Shown: positions 1-7,448 of the stretch, piece by piece | How positions within the stretch are numbered: position 1 is the first letter of the stretch | Layout: each line of letters opens with the position of its first letter | Assembly: GCA_003224695.1 (NCBI GenBank) | Contig: QHZO01000151.1 | Span: 20,882 to 55,666 of the forward strand | DNA from: Acidobacteriota bacterium | Lineage (GTDB): Bacteria > Acidobacteriota > Terriglobia > UBA7540 | Length of the DNA stretch: 34,785 nt | Direction of reading: 5' to 3' | Position numbers and translations under genes: made by a program | The notes under the pieces: generated by a model | Told to the model about the DNA's origin: nothing | What the model saw: the letters and a program-made list of their open reading frames with translations, nothing else | Databases searched by the model: none

Positions 1-351
1 CACCAGCCCGACTATCAATCCGAACCCGGGGAGGATCCAAACCACTAAGTCGAATCCTTTCGCCGGCGGCGAGGCCAGCACCTGAGCGCCGTAGCGCAGC
101 ACGAAGTCGCCCAGAATCAGGTTTTCGGTCTTGCCCTCGGCCAGGTCTTTCTTGATGAGCTTGTGCATGTCCGCCTGCACAGAGCACTCCGCCTCCGGGT
201 GCGGACAGTGGTTGAGCGTGGTGACACAACCGCACAGGCAATAGACCTTATCGCCCACCGATTTTGCCACCGTGTCCGGATCCGCGGGCAACGCACCGCG
301 GGGGGCCAGCAGTGCGACGAGGGCCGAGGTTAGAATCCACTTAGAAAGCAT
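1..351 (-). CDS. ccmH: CcmH-like cytochrome c maturation protein (partial, C-terminus off the window)
   Basis: Secreted or membrane-anchored thiol protein expected to keep apocytochrome c haem-binding cysteines reduced for the CcmF haem lyase. It begins MLSKWILTSALVALLAP, a signal or anchor segment. A cysteine cluster follows, CLCGC at about residues 37-41 with two further Cys downstream (NHCPHPEAEC), in place of the classical LRCxxC. After that comes the family-typical stretch FVLRYGAQVLASPP leading into a second hydrophobic segment (VVWILPGF). The reading frame is still open at base 1. Its ATG overlaps the end of ccmF by 11 bases (ATGCTTTCTAA), so translation is probably coupled. The family call is firm. 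The unusual Cys spacing suggests a variant subgroup. Confidence 0.8.
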   Translation of the reverse strand, partial: MLSKWILTSALVALLAPRGALPADPDTVAKSVGDKVYCLCGCVTTLNHCPHPEAECSVQADMHKLIKKDLAEGKTENLILGDFVLRYGAQVLASPPAKGFDLVVWILPGFGLIVGLV

Positions 352-2257
352 GTTTTTCTTCGATGGCTTCTTCCACGGGTCGGCGAAGCCCCTCGAGCTC
401 CCGCTCAATGCGGCTGGGCACCATGGCGAGGAGCGTTCCCAGGAAGACCACCAAGCCTCCCATCCAAACCCACGCCACCAGCGGATTGATGAAAACCTGG
501 ATAAGCACTTTGCCCGTATCCTCATCGTTGCCGGCAAGAACGACGTAGAGGTCCTGCGCGAGCGAGGGGCGGAGAGCCACGTGGCTGATGGATTCCTGGC
601 TGGCCTTGAAGAGCCGTTTTTCGGGAAGGACCGTCCCGAGCGCCCGGCCGTCTTTCACTATGCTCAGCTCCGCGCGCTCGTAAAGGTAATTGGGCGTTTC
701 GCCCTTGCTGATGCCCTCGCAACGCAAGACGTAATCCTTCACGCGCAGCAAGTCGCCTTTGTCCATCGTCGCCTTCGCCTCGGTCTTAAAGGCCAAGCCC
801 GCGAAGCCGACGAATAAGAGAACGATTCCCAGGTGGATGACGTAGCCGCCGTAGCGGCGCGTGTTGCGCATGGTGAGGTTGTAGAGCGCGTGCGCGAAAT
901 TTTCTCCGACGATTTTTTGCCTTGTCCGCGCGCCCTTGTAGAATTCTTGGAGCACGCAGGCGGCGACGAAGATTGCAAGCGTCAGCGCCATCCAGGGATA
1001 AAGGTCGCGAATGCCCGCGAAGAATAGTCCTGCCCCCGCCACCACTGCCACCGCCAACGGCAAAGTGAAATTTCTCCTCAGGCTTTGGAACGACGTCTTA
1101 CGCCAGGCCAGCAGCGGCCCCGCGCCGGTCAGAAACAGCAGCAGCAGGCCGATGGGCAGCGCCGTCTTGTTGTAATAGGGTGGCCCGACCGTGACGGTCT
1201 TATCTTCCACCGCCTTCGAGATAATCGGGAAGATCGTTCCCCAGAGCACCGCGAAGACCGCTGCCAGCAAAATCCAGTTGTTGAAGAGGAATCCGCTCTC
1301 GCGCGAAACCACCGAATCCAGCCGGTTTTCGCTCTTCAGGAAATCCAGCCGCAAGAAAAGCAGCGTCAGCGAGAAGAAGATAATGATGCCGAGAAATACG
1401 GCGAAGAAGATGCCGATGTTCGATTGGGCGAAGGCGTGCACCGAGGAGACGATGCCGCTGCGCGTCAGGAACGTTCCGAAGATGCAAAGGAAAAAGGTGG
1501 CCATCACCAGGACCATGTTCCAAACTTTCAGCATCCCGCGCTTTTCCTGAATCATCACCGAATGGAGGAACGCCGTCGCGGCAAGCCACGGCAGCAGCGA
1601 GGCGTTTTCAACCGGGTCCCATCGAATGCCAACACCAAGAAACATCCAGGGGACCATCGCCCAGCGGCGCGTCACGCGAATCCAGTTGTCGGCGAGTTGT
1701 TTGGTGATGAGCGCCGAAATAGCGAAGGCGTACGGCACGACGAAGCCCACATAGCCGAGATAGAGCATCGGCGGGTGAATGACCATCGGGTGATATTGCA
1801 GCGACGGATTCAGCCCGTTGCCTTCCGGCGGGTGGAGCGGCAGAAGCCCGCCCGCCCTCTCGACGCTCAGCACGGAAAAAGGGTTGGCGACAAAAAAGGT
1901 GACGGAGGTGAAAAACACGCCCGTCGCGAGGATGATGGCGACGACGTAGGGCATCAACTGCCGGTTCTTACGGTGATTGAGCAGGACAGCCAGGCCGCCG
2001 TAGATGGAAAGCAGCCAGGTCCAAAACAGCAGCGACCCTTCCTGCCCCGCCCAGAGCACGGCGATTTTGTAATAAACGGGCAGGTCCTTGTTCGAGTGCG
2101 CGGCGACGTACGCGGTGTGGAAGTCGTTCGAGAGGATGGAGGTCTCAAGCGCCACCACGGCCACCGTGATCATCAGGAAAAAGGCGAGCGTCGCGCGCTC
2201 GGCGCTGCGCGCGAAGGCGAGTGCGGCTACCAGCCCTGCGCTTCCCACTTGGTTCAT
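341..2257 (-). CDS. ccmF: CcmF haem lyase, with an apparent in-frame deletion of the WWD motif
   Basis: Polytopic inner-membrane subunit that attaches haem from CcmE to apocytochrome c (System I). It has 638 residues, near the usual 640-660, with about 15 hydrophobic segments. Conserved pieces are visible: IHPPMLYLGYVG (periplasmic His region), WDPVENASLLPWL, and SSVHAFAQS with the second periplasmic His. The odd point is residue 212. Relatives normally carry about 18 residues of the form LGxxWAYxxLGWGGYWxWDPVEN, but here the chain goes GVGI-R-WDPVENAS. The tryptophan-rich core that binds haem is therefore missing, while the frame is preserved and both flanks align well. This is consistent with a 51-nt deletion near 1622-1624, either real or an assembly error. 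It lies downstream of ccmE and overlaps ccmH. Confidence 0.88.
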   Translation of the reverse strand: MNQVGSAGLVAALAFARSAERATLAFFLMITVAVVALETSILSNDFHTAYVAAHSNKDLPVYYKIAVLWAGQEGSLLFWTWLLSIYGGLAVLLNHRKNRQLMPYVVAIILATGVFFTSVTFFVANPFSVLSVERAGGLLPLHPPEGNGLNPSLQYHPMVIHPPMLYLGYVGFVVPYAFAISALITKQLADNWIRVTRRWAMVPWMFLGVGIRWDPVENASLLPWLAATAFLHSVMIQEKRGMLKVWNMVLVMATFFLCIFGTFLTRSGIVSSVHAFAQSNIGIFFAVFLGIIIFFSLTLLFLRLDFLKSENRLDSVVSRESGFLFNNWILLAAVFAVLWGTIFPIISKAVEDKTVTVGPPYYNKTALPIGLLLLFLTGAGPLLAWRKTSFQSLRRNFTLPLAVAVVAGAGLFFAGIRDLYPWMALTLAIFVAACVLQEFYKGARTRQKIVGENFAHALYNLTMRNTRRYGGYVIHLGIVLLFVGFAGLAFKTEAKATMDKGDLLRVKDYVLRCEGISKGETPNYLYERAELSIVKDGRALGTVLPEKRLFKASQESISHVALRPSLAQDLYVVLAGNDEDTGKVLIQVFINPLVAWVWMGGLVVFLGTLLAMVPSRIERELEGLRRPVEEAIEEKHAF

Positions 2258-2283
2258 AGATTCCCCTGCTATTGAAGGATTAA

Positions 2284-2442
2284 GCGATTGAGTGATTGAG
2301 TGATTGCAAGGCCTGTCGTTGAACGACTGCGAGGGTCAAAAGCTACTTCCTCCCCGAGGGAAAATTCTCTCAATCACCCGATCACTCAATCACCCGATGG
2401 CCCGATGACTCATTCTCCCGATGGCTCACTCGCTCAATCACC
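2284..2442. repeat. Low-complexity inverted repeat array between ccmE and ccmF
   Basis: Two blocks of a degenerate 7-8 base unit face each other. GATTGAGTGATTGAG-type units run at 2284-2306, and the complementary CAATCACCCGATCACTC-type units run at 2369-2442. The second block covers the ccmE stop codon. The blocks could pair in the ccm transcript. No protein is encoded here. Confidence 0.6.
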
Positions 2443-2832
2443 TTTGGGGGGCGTCGCCTGATATTTCGAGGCGCACTTGGCCTGGATCTTTTCGGCGCGG
2501 AATTCTCCATTGGCGGCGTATTCACCCTCGAGGATGGCCTGCGCGCCGCCTTTAAAGGTGTCCGGCAAAGGGTCCGTGCCCACGTAAGTCACCGGAAGCA
2601 AGCTCGCATCCTGCGCCAGGCGGAACCTCACCTGGCTTCCGTGACGCTCGATGGAATCTGTGGCGACAATGCCGCCCACACGCACCCGCTCACGCGCCGT
2701 CTTCCCGCTGATCAGCTCGTTGACGGTGAAATAGTAGGTTTTCGATTGCTGGAATCCGGCGACCGCTTCCCAGATCACCACCGCCAAAATAATGCCAATC
2801 CCGACCGCGAACTTCAATTTCTTCCCACCCAT
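2434..2832 (-). CDS. ccmE: CcmE haem chaperone, CxxxY variant
   Basis: Periplasmic haem chaperone that takes haem from the CcmABCD complex and hands it to CcmF. It has 132 residues: an N-terminal membrane anchor (about 6-25), then an OB-fold domain (VRVGGIVATDSI, GSQVRFRLAQD, ILEGEY). The covalent haem site is normally His in HxxxY. Here the C-terminal motif is C120-ASK-Y124, so cysteine replaces the histidine. This Cys form is known from the variant System I of archaea and some bacteria. That variant was described as lacking CcmH, yet a CcmH-like gene is present in this operon. It is the first ccm gene on the minus strand in the window, 176 bases before ccmF. CcmA-D are not in view. Confidence 0.88.
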   Translation of the reverse strand: MGGKKLKFAVGIGIILAVVIWEAVAGFQQSKTYYFTVNELISGKTARERVRVGGIVATDSIERHGSQVRFRLAQDASLLPVTYVGTDPLPDTFKGGAQAILEGEYAANGEFRAEKIQAKCASKYQATPPKGD

Positions 2833-3030
2833 GCAGCCCCTTTGAACGATACTCCTCGAACACTGAAATTCTGCACCCGGAGCGGACGTGAGTCAATGGC
2901 TTTCACATCGCGACAGTTTAGACGCAGAGATGCGCTCGCCGCGATCTTCCCCAGCCCAAAAAGGACTTTTCGACCCTCCGCACCGAACTTGGCGGCTCGG
3001 AAGGTAGGGCACGTATGATAAAGGAGCCCA

Positions 3031-4311
3031 ATGTGGTATCGAATGAAGAGAGGACCAATTATGCTATCCTCAAAGGTTACTTTATCCATGATCATCATGC
3101 TTGGGGCCAGAACCCTGGCACCGCAAATTCCTCCACAGGCACCTCTGCGGAGCAAACGCATCGTGCTTGCCGCGAGCGCGGTCCTTGATGGCAAGGGCCG
3201 CGTGATGCAAGACATCCGAATCGTGATTGAGGGGTCCAGGATCGTCGCGATTGATCCCAAGGCCGGGCCAGTGGACTACGACCTCCGCGGCCTTACTGTG
3301 CTGCCAGGCTGGATTGACGCCCACGTGCACATTGCGTGGAGCTTCGGCAAGGATGGGAAGAATGGGGGTCCGGGAGGAACACCAGAAGAGGTCGCGTATC
3401 AGGTGGCGTCGAACGCCTGGGTGACGCTCATGGCAGGTTTCACCACCGTTCAAAGCGTGGGCTCGCCTGCCGACTTTCCCCTGCGCGAAGCTATCGCCAA
3501 CGGCCTGCTTCCCGGCCCGCGTATCCTCACTTCCGGCGAACCGCTGATGGGGCAAGGCGAGAAGACCGGCACGCCGGAACAAATTCGAGCGTACGTGAGA
3601 AAGCAGAGAGAATCGGGGGCGGACTTGATCAAAATTTTCGCAAACTACAGCGTCCGCCGGCCTGAGTTGATGCTTTCACAAGCGCAACTGAACGCGGCCT
3701 GCGACGAAGCGAGAAAACTGAGCTTGCGCACGCTCGTCCACGCCTATAAAGATGCTGTCCGTGCCGCAATCGTAGCGGGCTGCACCGAGATCGAGCACGG
3801 CGTACTGGCATCGGACGACGACCTTAAGTTGATGGCCGAAAGAGGCATTTACTTGGATCCGCAAGCCGGACTCGTGTGGGAGAATTATTTGCTGAACAAG
3901 GAAAGGTTCGTCGGCACGCCCGGCTACCCCGATACCCTGGAGGGTTTCGCGGGAATGGAGAAATTGATCCCGATGTATCGCGAGTTCATGAAACGTGCAT
4001 TGAAAATTCCAGGGCTGAAAATTGTTTTTGGCACAGATGCTTTGGCGGGCTCTCACAGCCGCAACGCTGAGGAGTTCATCGATCGCGTGCGCGATGTCGG
4101 AGTTGACCCCATGGCGGCGATGGTCTCCGCCAACTTCCTTGGGGCGGAAGCACTCGGGATGGCCAATGAGATCGGCTCGATCGCTCCCGGCCTCGAGGCG
4201 GACGTCATTGCCCTCGATGGGGATCCACTGAAAGACATCACGGCTGTTCGGCGCGTCGTATTTGTGATGAAAGGCGGAGTTGTTTACAAGAATGTCGCGA
4301 GAGGGCTTTGA
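3031..4311 (+). CDS. Secreted metal-dependent amidohydrolase (imidazolonepropionase/prolidase-like family)
   Basis: Predicted extracytoplasmic amidohydrolase of the urease superfamily; the substrate cannot be told from sequence. It has 426 residues: a hydrophobic N-terminus, a small beta domain (DGKGRVMQDIRIVIEG), then a TIM barrel. Metal-site residues are recognisable: DAHVHIAW (HxH, strand 1), ADLIKIFAN (probable carboxylated Lys), TLVHAYKD, EIEHGVLA and FGTDALAG (catalytic Asp). The C-terminus returns to the beta domain (APGLEADVIALDGDP). The start is ambiguous. ATG 3031 has AAGGAG six bases upstream. ATG 3061 has AAGAGAGGA at good spacing and sits better behind a possible -10 box TATGAT at 3014-3019. 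It is divergent from ccmE, so 2833-3030 holds both promoters. Confidence 0.85.
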   Translation: MWYRMKRGPIMLSSKVTLSMIIMLGARTLAPQIPPQAPLRSKRIVLAASAVLDGKGRVMQDIRIVIEGSRIVAIDPKAGPVDYDLRGLTVLPGWIDAHVHIAWSFGKDGKNGGPGGTPEEVAYQVASNAWVTLMAGFTTVQSVGSPADFPLREAIANGLLPGPRILTSGEPLMGQGEKTGTPEQIRAYVRKQRESGADLIKIFANYSVRRPELMLSQAQLNAACDEARKLSLRTLVHAYKDAVRAAIVAGCTEIEHGVLASDDDLKLMAERGIYLDPQAGLVWENYLLNKERFVGTPGYPDTLEGFAGMEKLIPMYREFMKRALKIPGLKIVFGTDALAGSHSRNAEEFIDRVRDVGVDPMAAMVSANFLGAEALGMANEIGSIAPGLEADVIALDGDPLKDITAVRRVVFVMKGGVVYKNVARGL

Positions 4312-4347
4312 TGGCATCCCCCGAGAAGGCGAAAGCCACTCGGCAAC

Positions 4348-4377
4348 AAAAAAAAGGGCACGGAGAGGCCGTGCCCC
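4348..4377 (-). terminator. Intrinsic terminator of the FecR-domain gene
   Basis: Read on the minus strand, an 8-bp GC stem (GGGCACGG / CCGTGCCC, loop CCTCT) is followed directly by eight T. It starts 19 bases after the stop of the FecR gene. On the plus strand there is no T tract, so it does not obviously serve the amidohydrolase gene. Confidence 0.85.
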
Positions 4378-4395
4378 AAGGCTCAATGGAGGGAA

Positions 4396-6858
4396 TTACC
4401 GATGAGGACTCGAACTGTGAGATGACCCGCCGGAACTGTGGCCGCCACCACCTCCGGAACTGTGCCCGCCACCAAAGCCGCCGCCGCCGGAGCTGCGCCC
4501 GCCGCCGCCACCAAATCCGCCGCTGCTGCGCCCGCCGCCAAAGCTACCACCACTCGTCCGCCCGCCGCCTCCCCATCCGCCGCCCGAGCGAACCTGCCCG
4601 CCTCCTCCGCCTGAGCGAGGCGAACTCACGATGGGTCTGCCGATCTGAAGCGGAGGCCTGGAGTAACCCGAAGAGGGTGCTGAACGCTCCCATCGGCCCC
4701 CGTCACTGCGCGGCTGGGGAGCTGCTTCGGAGCGCGGAGAGAAGGGGCTCCATCCACCCCGTTCAGTGGGCGCGGGGCGCGGTTGGACCGTCCGCTGCTC
4801 ACCGCCTTGGATGCGAGCCGGCGAAGGCGCGGTTCGCGGCGAGAACTTCTGCCAGCCGCCTTCCCTTCGACTTGGCTCAGGGACAGTGAGCGAAGTCGAA
4901 CTGTGCCCTTGGCTCTGGGGCGGTTCGGCGCCTGGAGACGTGCGCGGCTGGAAGGTTCTGCCGCCGCCTTGCGGCGTGCCGCGCGTGGTTGATGCAGGAG
5001 CCGGGGAAGTTCGCGGCGTGAACGGCCGCCAGTTGGTGCTGGGAGATGCCGCGCGTGGCGCCGTCGTCGGAGGGCTCTTAACGCCGCCCGTTGCCGGACT
5101 CCCCTTAGCGAACCGCTGCCAACCGGAGGCTGCGGGCACGCCCCGCTCGGTCCCCTGTCCCGTGCGAGGGTTCTCGGGTCTTGTTTGCCCCGGGTCTGTA
5201 AAGCCTCGGCCAGGATTTCCAGCCGTCACGGGCCTTTGCGGACTGGCCGCGCGGCCGGCAGGCATGGGCCGAAGCGTATTCTGGGTCCGCATCATTTGCT
5301 GGACTTCGCCCGCGCGCGCCGTGAACGACACGGGCCGAACCGGCGCGGCGTGCGTCGAGAAGAAGCGAGTCTGGCCTGCCCCGCGCGGAATGGCGCCGCG
5401 GCTGACAGTCTTGCCCGTGGGCGAGAGGCTGGCACGCGTCGGAACGACCGGCAGCCGGCCGTTGACCACGTGCCCGCCCTCGAAAGCCGACACGCTAATC
5501 GGGCGCTGATTGCGCGGGACGCGTCCTGCCCCGAAGCCTTCTGCAGAGACCCTGCTGATCGAGCCGCGGATGTGCGGGTCGGTGGTTATCCGTCCCACGT
5601 TCGAGCCAATCACCCGGTGGCCGCCCTGGAATCTTCCATTCGTTTGGTTCGTGACGTTATTGATGTTCGTGATGTTGGTGATATTCGTCACGTTCACCAC
5701 CGAAAAGCTGTTCCCGCCTCCCCACCAAGGGAAGAAGGGATCAATGGGACCAAGCGGGCACCAGCCGAACGAACCGAAGCCCCAGCCGAACCCCCAGCCG
5801 AAATGATGGAAGCCCCAGCCGAAACCGAAGAACGAAACGTAAGCCGGACCCCAGGTCGGGTAGTAGTACGGCGTCACATAACCCGGCCACCAGTACCATT
5901 GGTCGTCCCAATCTATCCAGCGGCCGTAGTGATAGGGCGCCCAGCCCCAAGACTCGTACGAGACCCATGTCCAGCCGTAATTGGGGTCCCAAACCCACCG
6001 ACCGTCTCGGTATGGGGCCCAGTCGTGGCCCTCATCGGGCTGCCATACGTCACCGTAGTCGGGCACTTGAGTCCAGCGGCCATGGTGGTCCAGGGCCTCG
6101 GTGCCGGTGTAATAGTGATTGGTGTGCCGCCAGCTCGCAGCGCTGAGTATTTCGCGGTTGCGGTCTTTGTTCCACCGGTCCCAATCGTCTTTCGGACCGG
6201 CGCTCGCAATCTGATATTGGGGATTGTCGGTGCCTTGGACTGTAATGAGCTGCCCCTTCTCGACGGTCGTGCTGCCCTGCGGCACAGTTACTTCTGCCTG
6301 GCCGCTGATCACCGTCACCTGCGTCTGGTCGGCGGAATCCACCTGGATGCGGTAGGTGCCTTCTTGGGTCGGATGCACGGCCATGTTGGGCGTGTCAATT
6401 TCCGCGTCCGCTTCGCTGCCTTTGAATACCGTGTAGTCCATCGTCCCTTGCGCAAGCTGGATTTGAATGCGCGTGCGCGTCAAATCGGCGATGGTCACTA
6501 CGCTATTTTGATTGAGCCGGAGAACGTTGGCGAAGTCGAGTTGCACTTCCGCGCGGGAATGTTCGGCGGTCGAAACTTTGTCGCCGCGGTCCACGGGCGC
6601 GTTCACCGTGGTCGCCACCCACTCGCCCGCGTCGCCGCGCTGGGTTGCTACGTTCCCATCCACAATGCTGATGCGCGCCACGCCTTCGGCGGGCTGCGCC
6701 TGCGTTTGCCCCTCGGCTGGCTCCTTCGTAGGCGGCTGTGTCTCGACCTGGGCAGGGTCCTGCGCAGGCGCCGGCTCCTGTTCCTGCGAACGAATGGCGG
6801 GAACGATCAGCCCGCAGCTTAGAATTGCCGTCGCTATGAATCGCCACGTCCATTTCAT
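4396..6858 (-). CDS. Secreted FecR-domain protein with Trp/Tyr-rich repeats and a Gly/Ser-rich tail
   Basis: Large exported protein (820 residues) of unknown role, of a type common in acidobacteria and other soil bacteria. It has a signal peptide (about 1-24, WRFIATAILSCGLIVPAIRS) and a Gln/Pro-rich linker. A FecR domain follows (about 60-205; DRGDKVSTAEHSRAEVQLD, TVEKGQLITVQG). Residues 215-390 are packed with aromatic repeats such as DGRWVWDPNYGWTWVSYESWGWAPYHYGRW (shown in part; DUF6600-like). Next comes a Pro/Arg-rich low-complexity region. The tail (about 740-820) is made of GGG-RSSGG units. The FecR domain here is not next to a sigma factor or TonB receptor, so classical iron signalling is not implied. 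A strong SD (GGAGGTGA) precedes the ATG. A palindromic repeat is embedded at 4866-4900. Confidence 0.85.
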   Translation of the reverse strand: MKWTWRFIATAILSCGLIVPAIRSQEQEPAPAQDPAQVETQPPTKEPAEGQTQAQPAEGVARISIVDGNVATQRGDAGEWVATTVNAPVDRGDKVSTAEHSRAEVQLDFANVLRLNQNSVVTIADLTRTRIQIQLAQGTMDYTVFKGSEADAEIDTPNMAVHPTQEGTYRIQVDSADQTQVTVISGQAEVTVPQGSTTVEKGQLITVQGTDNPQYQIASAGPKDDWDRWNKDRNREILSAASWRHTNHYYTGTEALDHHGRWTQVPDYGDVWQPDEGHDWAPYRDGRWVWDPNYGWTWVSYESWGWAPYHYGRWIDWDDQWYWWPGYVTPYYYPTWGPAYVSFFGFGWGFHHFGWGFGWGFGSFGWCPLGPIDPFFPWWGGGNSFSVVNVTNITNITNINNVTNQTNGRFQGGHRVIGSNVGRITTDPHIRGSISRVSAEGFGAGRVPRNQRPISVSAFEGGHVVNGRLPVVPTRASLSPTGKTVSRGAIPRGAGQTRFFSTHAAPVRPVSFTARAGEVQQMMRTQNTLRPMPAGRAASPQRPVTAGNPGRGFTDPGQTRPENPRTGQGTERGVPAASGWQRFAKGSPATGGVKSPPTTAPRAASPSTNWRPFTPRTSPAPASTTRGTPQGGGRTFQPRTSPGAEPPQSQGHSSTSLTVPEPSRREGGWQKFSPRTAPSPARIQGGEQRTVQPRPAPTERGGWSPFSPRSEAAPQPRSDGGRWERSAPSSGYSRPPLQIGRPIVSSPRSGGGGGQVRSGGGWGGGGRTSGGSFGGGRSSGGFGGGGGRSSGGGGFGGGHSSGGGGGHSSGGSSHSSSPHR
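4866..4900. repeat. Palindromic repeat inside the FecR-protein coding sequence
   Basis: Inverted repeat with arms TTCGACTT and AAGTCGAA around CTCAGGGACAGTGAG. It matches the intergenic copy at 13075-13109 in 33 of 35 positions. Here it is translated in frame as roughly SSTSLTVPEPSR in the low-complexity region, so it looks like a repeat inserted into the gene. Confidence 0.7.
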
Positions 6859-7448
6859 GGCTCACCTCCGAACCAGCCTGAACTCCCGGCCGGCTCCGTC
6901 GTAGGGGCGGGGCTCGTCCCTGCCCTCGACCTCGGAACCAGCCTAGAACAAAGGCCAGCCCCGCAAAGTTAAGGGGCAAGGTGAATGCCAAACTGGCAGC
7001 CACTGGTTTTAATAAGTGCTGTTATTTGAGTGGGTTGCGGCTACACGAAATCGTGCAAACGAAGGCTGCGTCCGCGGGTGGTGGTTTTCGGCCAGTTTTG
7101 GCTTATCTGAATCAGAGAGATCGAAAAAAAGATTTGCTTGGCTTTCGCGGCTCTCGCAAATATTGAGGGAAGTCGGGCTCCGAATCCGGTCCTGGTGTCA
7201 TTTGGGATGGGATCCCTTTCGAAACGCCGGTCATTCCCGCCCCCTGGTCATTCCCGCGAAAGCGGGAATCCACCTCGCAAGCCTTTTGGAAATGTGCTGT
7301 GGGCGGACTGGATTCCCGCCTTCGCGGGAATGACTGCGCCCATGTCTGGCAAATGACACCAGTGCCCTGAGTGGTGCGGGTTTGGCCGAACTTTCGCCCA
7401 GTGTTAACATTTGAGGCGCGCTCGCAGGCCAGATTTCAGGAGCACTCG
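6859..7448. other. 590-base divergent intergenic region
   Basis: This region separates the FecR gene (minus) from the nuclease pair (plus), so it should hold both promoters; I cannot place a convincing -35/-10 pair. It contains an imperfect GC palindrome at about 6903-6926 (GGGGCGGGGCTCGTCCCTGCCC-like) and the paired CATTCCCGC repeats at 7231-7334. Short open frames exist, but none has an RBS or codon pattern that persuades me. Confidence 0.6.
7247..7334. repeat. REPIN-like pair of palindromic CATTCCCGCGAAAGCGGGAAT repeats
   Basis: Two 26-base arms, 7247-7272 and 7309-7334, are inverted copies of each other with one mismatch, separated by 36 bases. Each arm is itself a hairpin (TTCCCGC/GCGGGAA). 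A truncated third copy (GTCATTCCCGC) lies at 7230-7240. The motif resembles widely distributed REP-type sequences. Two inverted REPs around a short spacer form the REPIN layout. Confidence 0.75.

Noticed and set aside
1085-2275. Long plus-strand open frame opposite ccmF
   Set aside because: It is an Arg/His/Gln-rich shadow of the ccmF frame, with no RBS and no recognisable domain.
5185-6822. 545-codon plus-strand open frame opposite the FecR gene
   Set aside because: Composition follows the opposite strand's GC-rich codons. The minus-strand protein has a signal peptide, real domains, an SD and a terminator.
6981-7166. 61-codon plus-strand ORF in the spacer
   Set aside because: No RBS, no homology recognised, and it lies in repeat-bearing noncoding sequence.
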